From assembly GCA_036227345.1 (NCBI GenBank), contig CP109468.1, positions 6,696,001 through 6,760,000 on the forward strand: DNA of 64,000 nucleotides, read 5' to 3'. This DNA comes from Streptomyces sp. NBC_01463 (GTDB taxonomy: Bacteria; Actinomycetota; Actinomycetes; Streptomycetales; Streptomycetaceae). How positions within the stretch are numbered: position 1 is the stretch's first letter; each line of letters opens with the position of its first letter. Below, in pieces: positions 62,723-64,000 of this stretch. The notes beneath the pieces were generated by a model. That model was not told the DNA's origin and ran no database searches. It saw only the letters and a list, made by a program, of their open reading frames with translations. The translations under genes and the position numbers were made by a program.

Positions 62723-62747
62723 GGGCCCGGCCCCTACGGCCGGGCCC
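62723..62747. terminator. Terminator between convergent genes
   Basis: GGGCCCGGCC (62723-62732) pairs perfectly with GGCCGGGCCC (62738-62747) around a 5-nt loop, directly beyond the TPR stop and before the stop of the leftward membrane-protein gene. Confidence 0.75.
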
Positions 62748-62767
62748 GCATGTCCGGAGTCCGGCGC

Positions 62768-63046
62768 TCAGTGCCCGTAACGTCCCCGTCCGCCGGGACC
62801 GGGTGCGTACGGCGGGATCGTGCGGTCCGGCCGGCCGTGCGGCCCCCGGCGCAGGTGGTGGACGATCACGGCCAGATCCACCAGGACCAGCACCAGCAGC
62901 ACCCCGCAGGCCGCCGCCCAGCCCGGCCGGCCGGTGACAGTGAAGGCCGTCAGGCCGAAGACGGCCCAGGCCAGGCCCCATAGACTCAGCCAGAGCCGCA
63001 TCCGCAGCGGGCTGCGGGCGGTCATGGGCTCATTACCGGTACGCAT
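62768..63046 (-). CDS. Small two-helix membrane protein, DUF6343-like
   Basis: A 92-aa protein starting MRTGNEPMTARSP. Two hydrophobic helices (about 19-36 and 42-63) are followed by a basic segment and a Pro/Gly-rich tail ending GRGRYGH. The frame is open much further upstream, but the ATG at 63046 with GAGG upstream and the sudden change to sensible codon use mark the true start. Small proteins of this type in Streptomyces belong, as I recall, to DUF6343. Function unknown. Confidence 0.7.
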   Translation of the reverse strand: MRTGNEPMTARSPLRMRLWLSLWGLAWAVFGLTAFTVTGRPGWAAACGVLLVLVLVDLAVIVHHLRRGPHGRPDRTIPPYAPGPGGRGRYGH

Positions 63047-63125
63047 GGCGATCGCCTCACCTACCAGCATGGACCCGCGACGGCACTCGTGCGGCGATCC
63101 GACGGCAAAGAGTGGGGGCGGGGCC

Positions 63126-64000
63126 GTGAACGGCACAGCAACGGGGGACGCGGCCGTGCGCAGGTCCCGGATCCGCGGGTGTCTGCTGGGCGGGGCGATC
63201 GGGGACGCCCTGGGCAACCCGGTGGAGTTCCTGTCGCTCGCCGGCATCCGCCGCGCGCACGGCGAGCAGGGCGTCCAGGGGCTCACCGCCGACGAGGACG
63301 GGGCCGTCGGACGCGTCACGGACGACACCCAGATGACGCTCTTCACGGCCGAGGGACTGATCAGGGCGCACTCCCGGGCCATGTCCAAGGGGATCGGCGG
63401 TGCCGAGACGGCGGTCATGAAGCACGCCTATCTGCGCTGGCTGGACACCCAGAACCATCCCGCGCCGCCGGCCCGTGACGGGGGCGACCTCGTCCGGACC
63501 GGATGGCTCAGGCAGCAGCCCTGGCTGTACGCGCGCCGGGCCCCCGGAAACGCCTGCCTGAGCGGACTCACCTCCGCGCACACCCCCGACCCGCAGGGCC
63601 CGCTCGGGGTGCCGGGCCCGGTGAACACGGACTCCAAGGGCTGCGGCACGGTCATGCGCTCCGCCCCCTTCGGCCTGACCGGCGAGGACCCGGCCGGGGG
63701 CTTCGCGCTGGCCGCCCGGTGCGCGCAGATCACCCACGGCCACCCCACCGGTGCCTACGCGGCCGGAGCGCTCGCGGCGATCGTCGCCCATCTGCTGGCG
63801 GGCGACTCCCTGCCGGGATCGGTCCTGCGGGCCATGGACCTGCTCGCCCGCCACCCCGGGCACGAGGAGACGACCGCTGCCCTGCGCGGCGCCGTCGACC
63901 TGGCCGCGCAGGGCGCGCCGAGCGCCGGGAAGGTGGAGTCGCTCGGTGCGGGCTGGGTGGCCGAGGAGGCCCTGGCCATCGCCGTGTACTGCGCCCTGGT
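63126..64000 (+). CDS. ADP-ribosylglycohydrolase, truncated by the window edge
   Basis: The first 291 or so residues of an ADP-ribosylglycohydrolase-family enzyme, which removes ADP-ribose from proteins or small molecules using two magnesium ions. It begins at GTG after GGGGGCGGGG. Metal-binding motifs are visible: GCLLGGAIGDALGNPVEF near residue 20-37 and GRVTDDTQMTLFT (TDDT) near 65, then NTDSKGCGTVMRSAPF (about 175). The C-terminal metal motif lies past position 64000. Nearby genes give no hint of its target. Confidence 0.88.
   Translation, partial: MNGTATGDAAVRRSRIRGCLLGGAIGDALGNPVEFLSLAGIRRAHGEQGVQGLTADEDGAVGRVTDDTQMTLFTAEGLIRAHSRAMSKGIGGAETAVMKHAYLRWLDTQNHPAPPARDGGDLVRTGWLRQQPWLYARRAPGNACLSGLTSAHTPDPQGPLGVPGPVNTDSKGCGTVMRSAPFGLTGEDPAGGFALAARCAQITHGHPTGAYAAGALAAIVAHLLAGDSLPGSVLRAMDLLARHPGHEETTAALRGAVDLAAQGAPSAGKVESLGAGWVAEEALAIAVYCAL

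Overview
The window is a high-GC actinobacterial chromosome segment, almost certainly Streptomyces. Codons end mostly in G or C, and GTG starts and ATGA stop/start overlaps are common. The right half has the familiar Streptomyces core order pyk, ANTAR response regulator, tRNA, livKHMGF, thioesterase, polA, DUF4184, transglycosylase, DUF3068, hrpB, rpsA, coaE. No rRNA, CRISPR array, insertion sequence or prophage was seen.

1-13.6 kb is a mixed set of single genes: an ArsB/SLC13-type permease, a zinc-finger rhomboid protease, a HutD-like protein, a PPOX-fold protein, a TetR regulator, a cold-shock protein next to a DEAD-box RNA helicase, a leftward GH35 beta-galactosidase/metallopeptidase/ankyrin group with a divergent AraC regulator, chorismate mutase and an MFS transporter.

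12.1-25.1 kb is the most interesting region. It is a compact catabolic cluster of eleven rightward genes: aldehyde dehydrogenase, extradiol-type VOC dioxygenase, aspartate-dehydrogenase-like protein, alpha/beta hydrolase, cupin, two SDRs, a ThDP enzyme, a VanB-type reductase, a 76-aa HTH-like protein and a Rieske oxygenase. A divergent MFS transporter precedes it and a convergent MarR regulator follows it. Two inverted copies of a 13-bp operator sit on two recognisable divergent promoters. I cannot match the gene set to a pathway I know; the logic is uptake, ring hydroxylation, ring cleavage and funnelling of the products.

25.2-35.4 kb holds aminopeptidase N, an orphan pair resembling siderophore genes desA/desB without desC/desD, a Tat-exported 5'-nucleotidase, pyruvate kinase, a stand-alone LAGLIDADG-type protein that looks foreign, and an odd tRNA with a CAA anticodon.

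35.5-64 kb is mostly housekeeping: the response regulator, the branched-chain amino-acid ABC transporter, a thioesterase, a molybdopterin oxidoreductase, polA, cell-envelope genes, hrpB, a methyltransferase and rpsA with a clear promoter and terminator. A secreted beta-helix protein and a secreted L-amino-acid oxidase follow. The window ends with PAC2, coaE, a TPR protein, a small membrane protein and a truncated ADP-ribosylglycohydrolase. All identifications come from reading the sequence and family knowledge; no searches were run.
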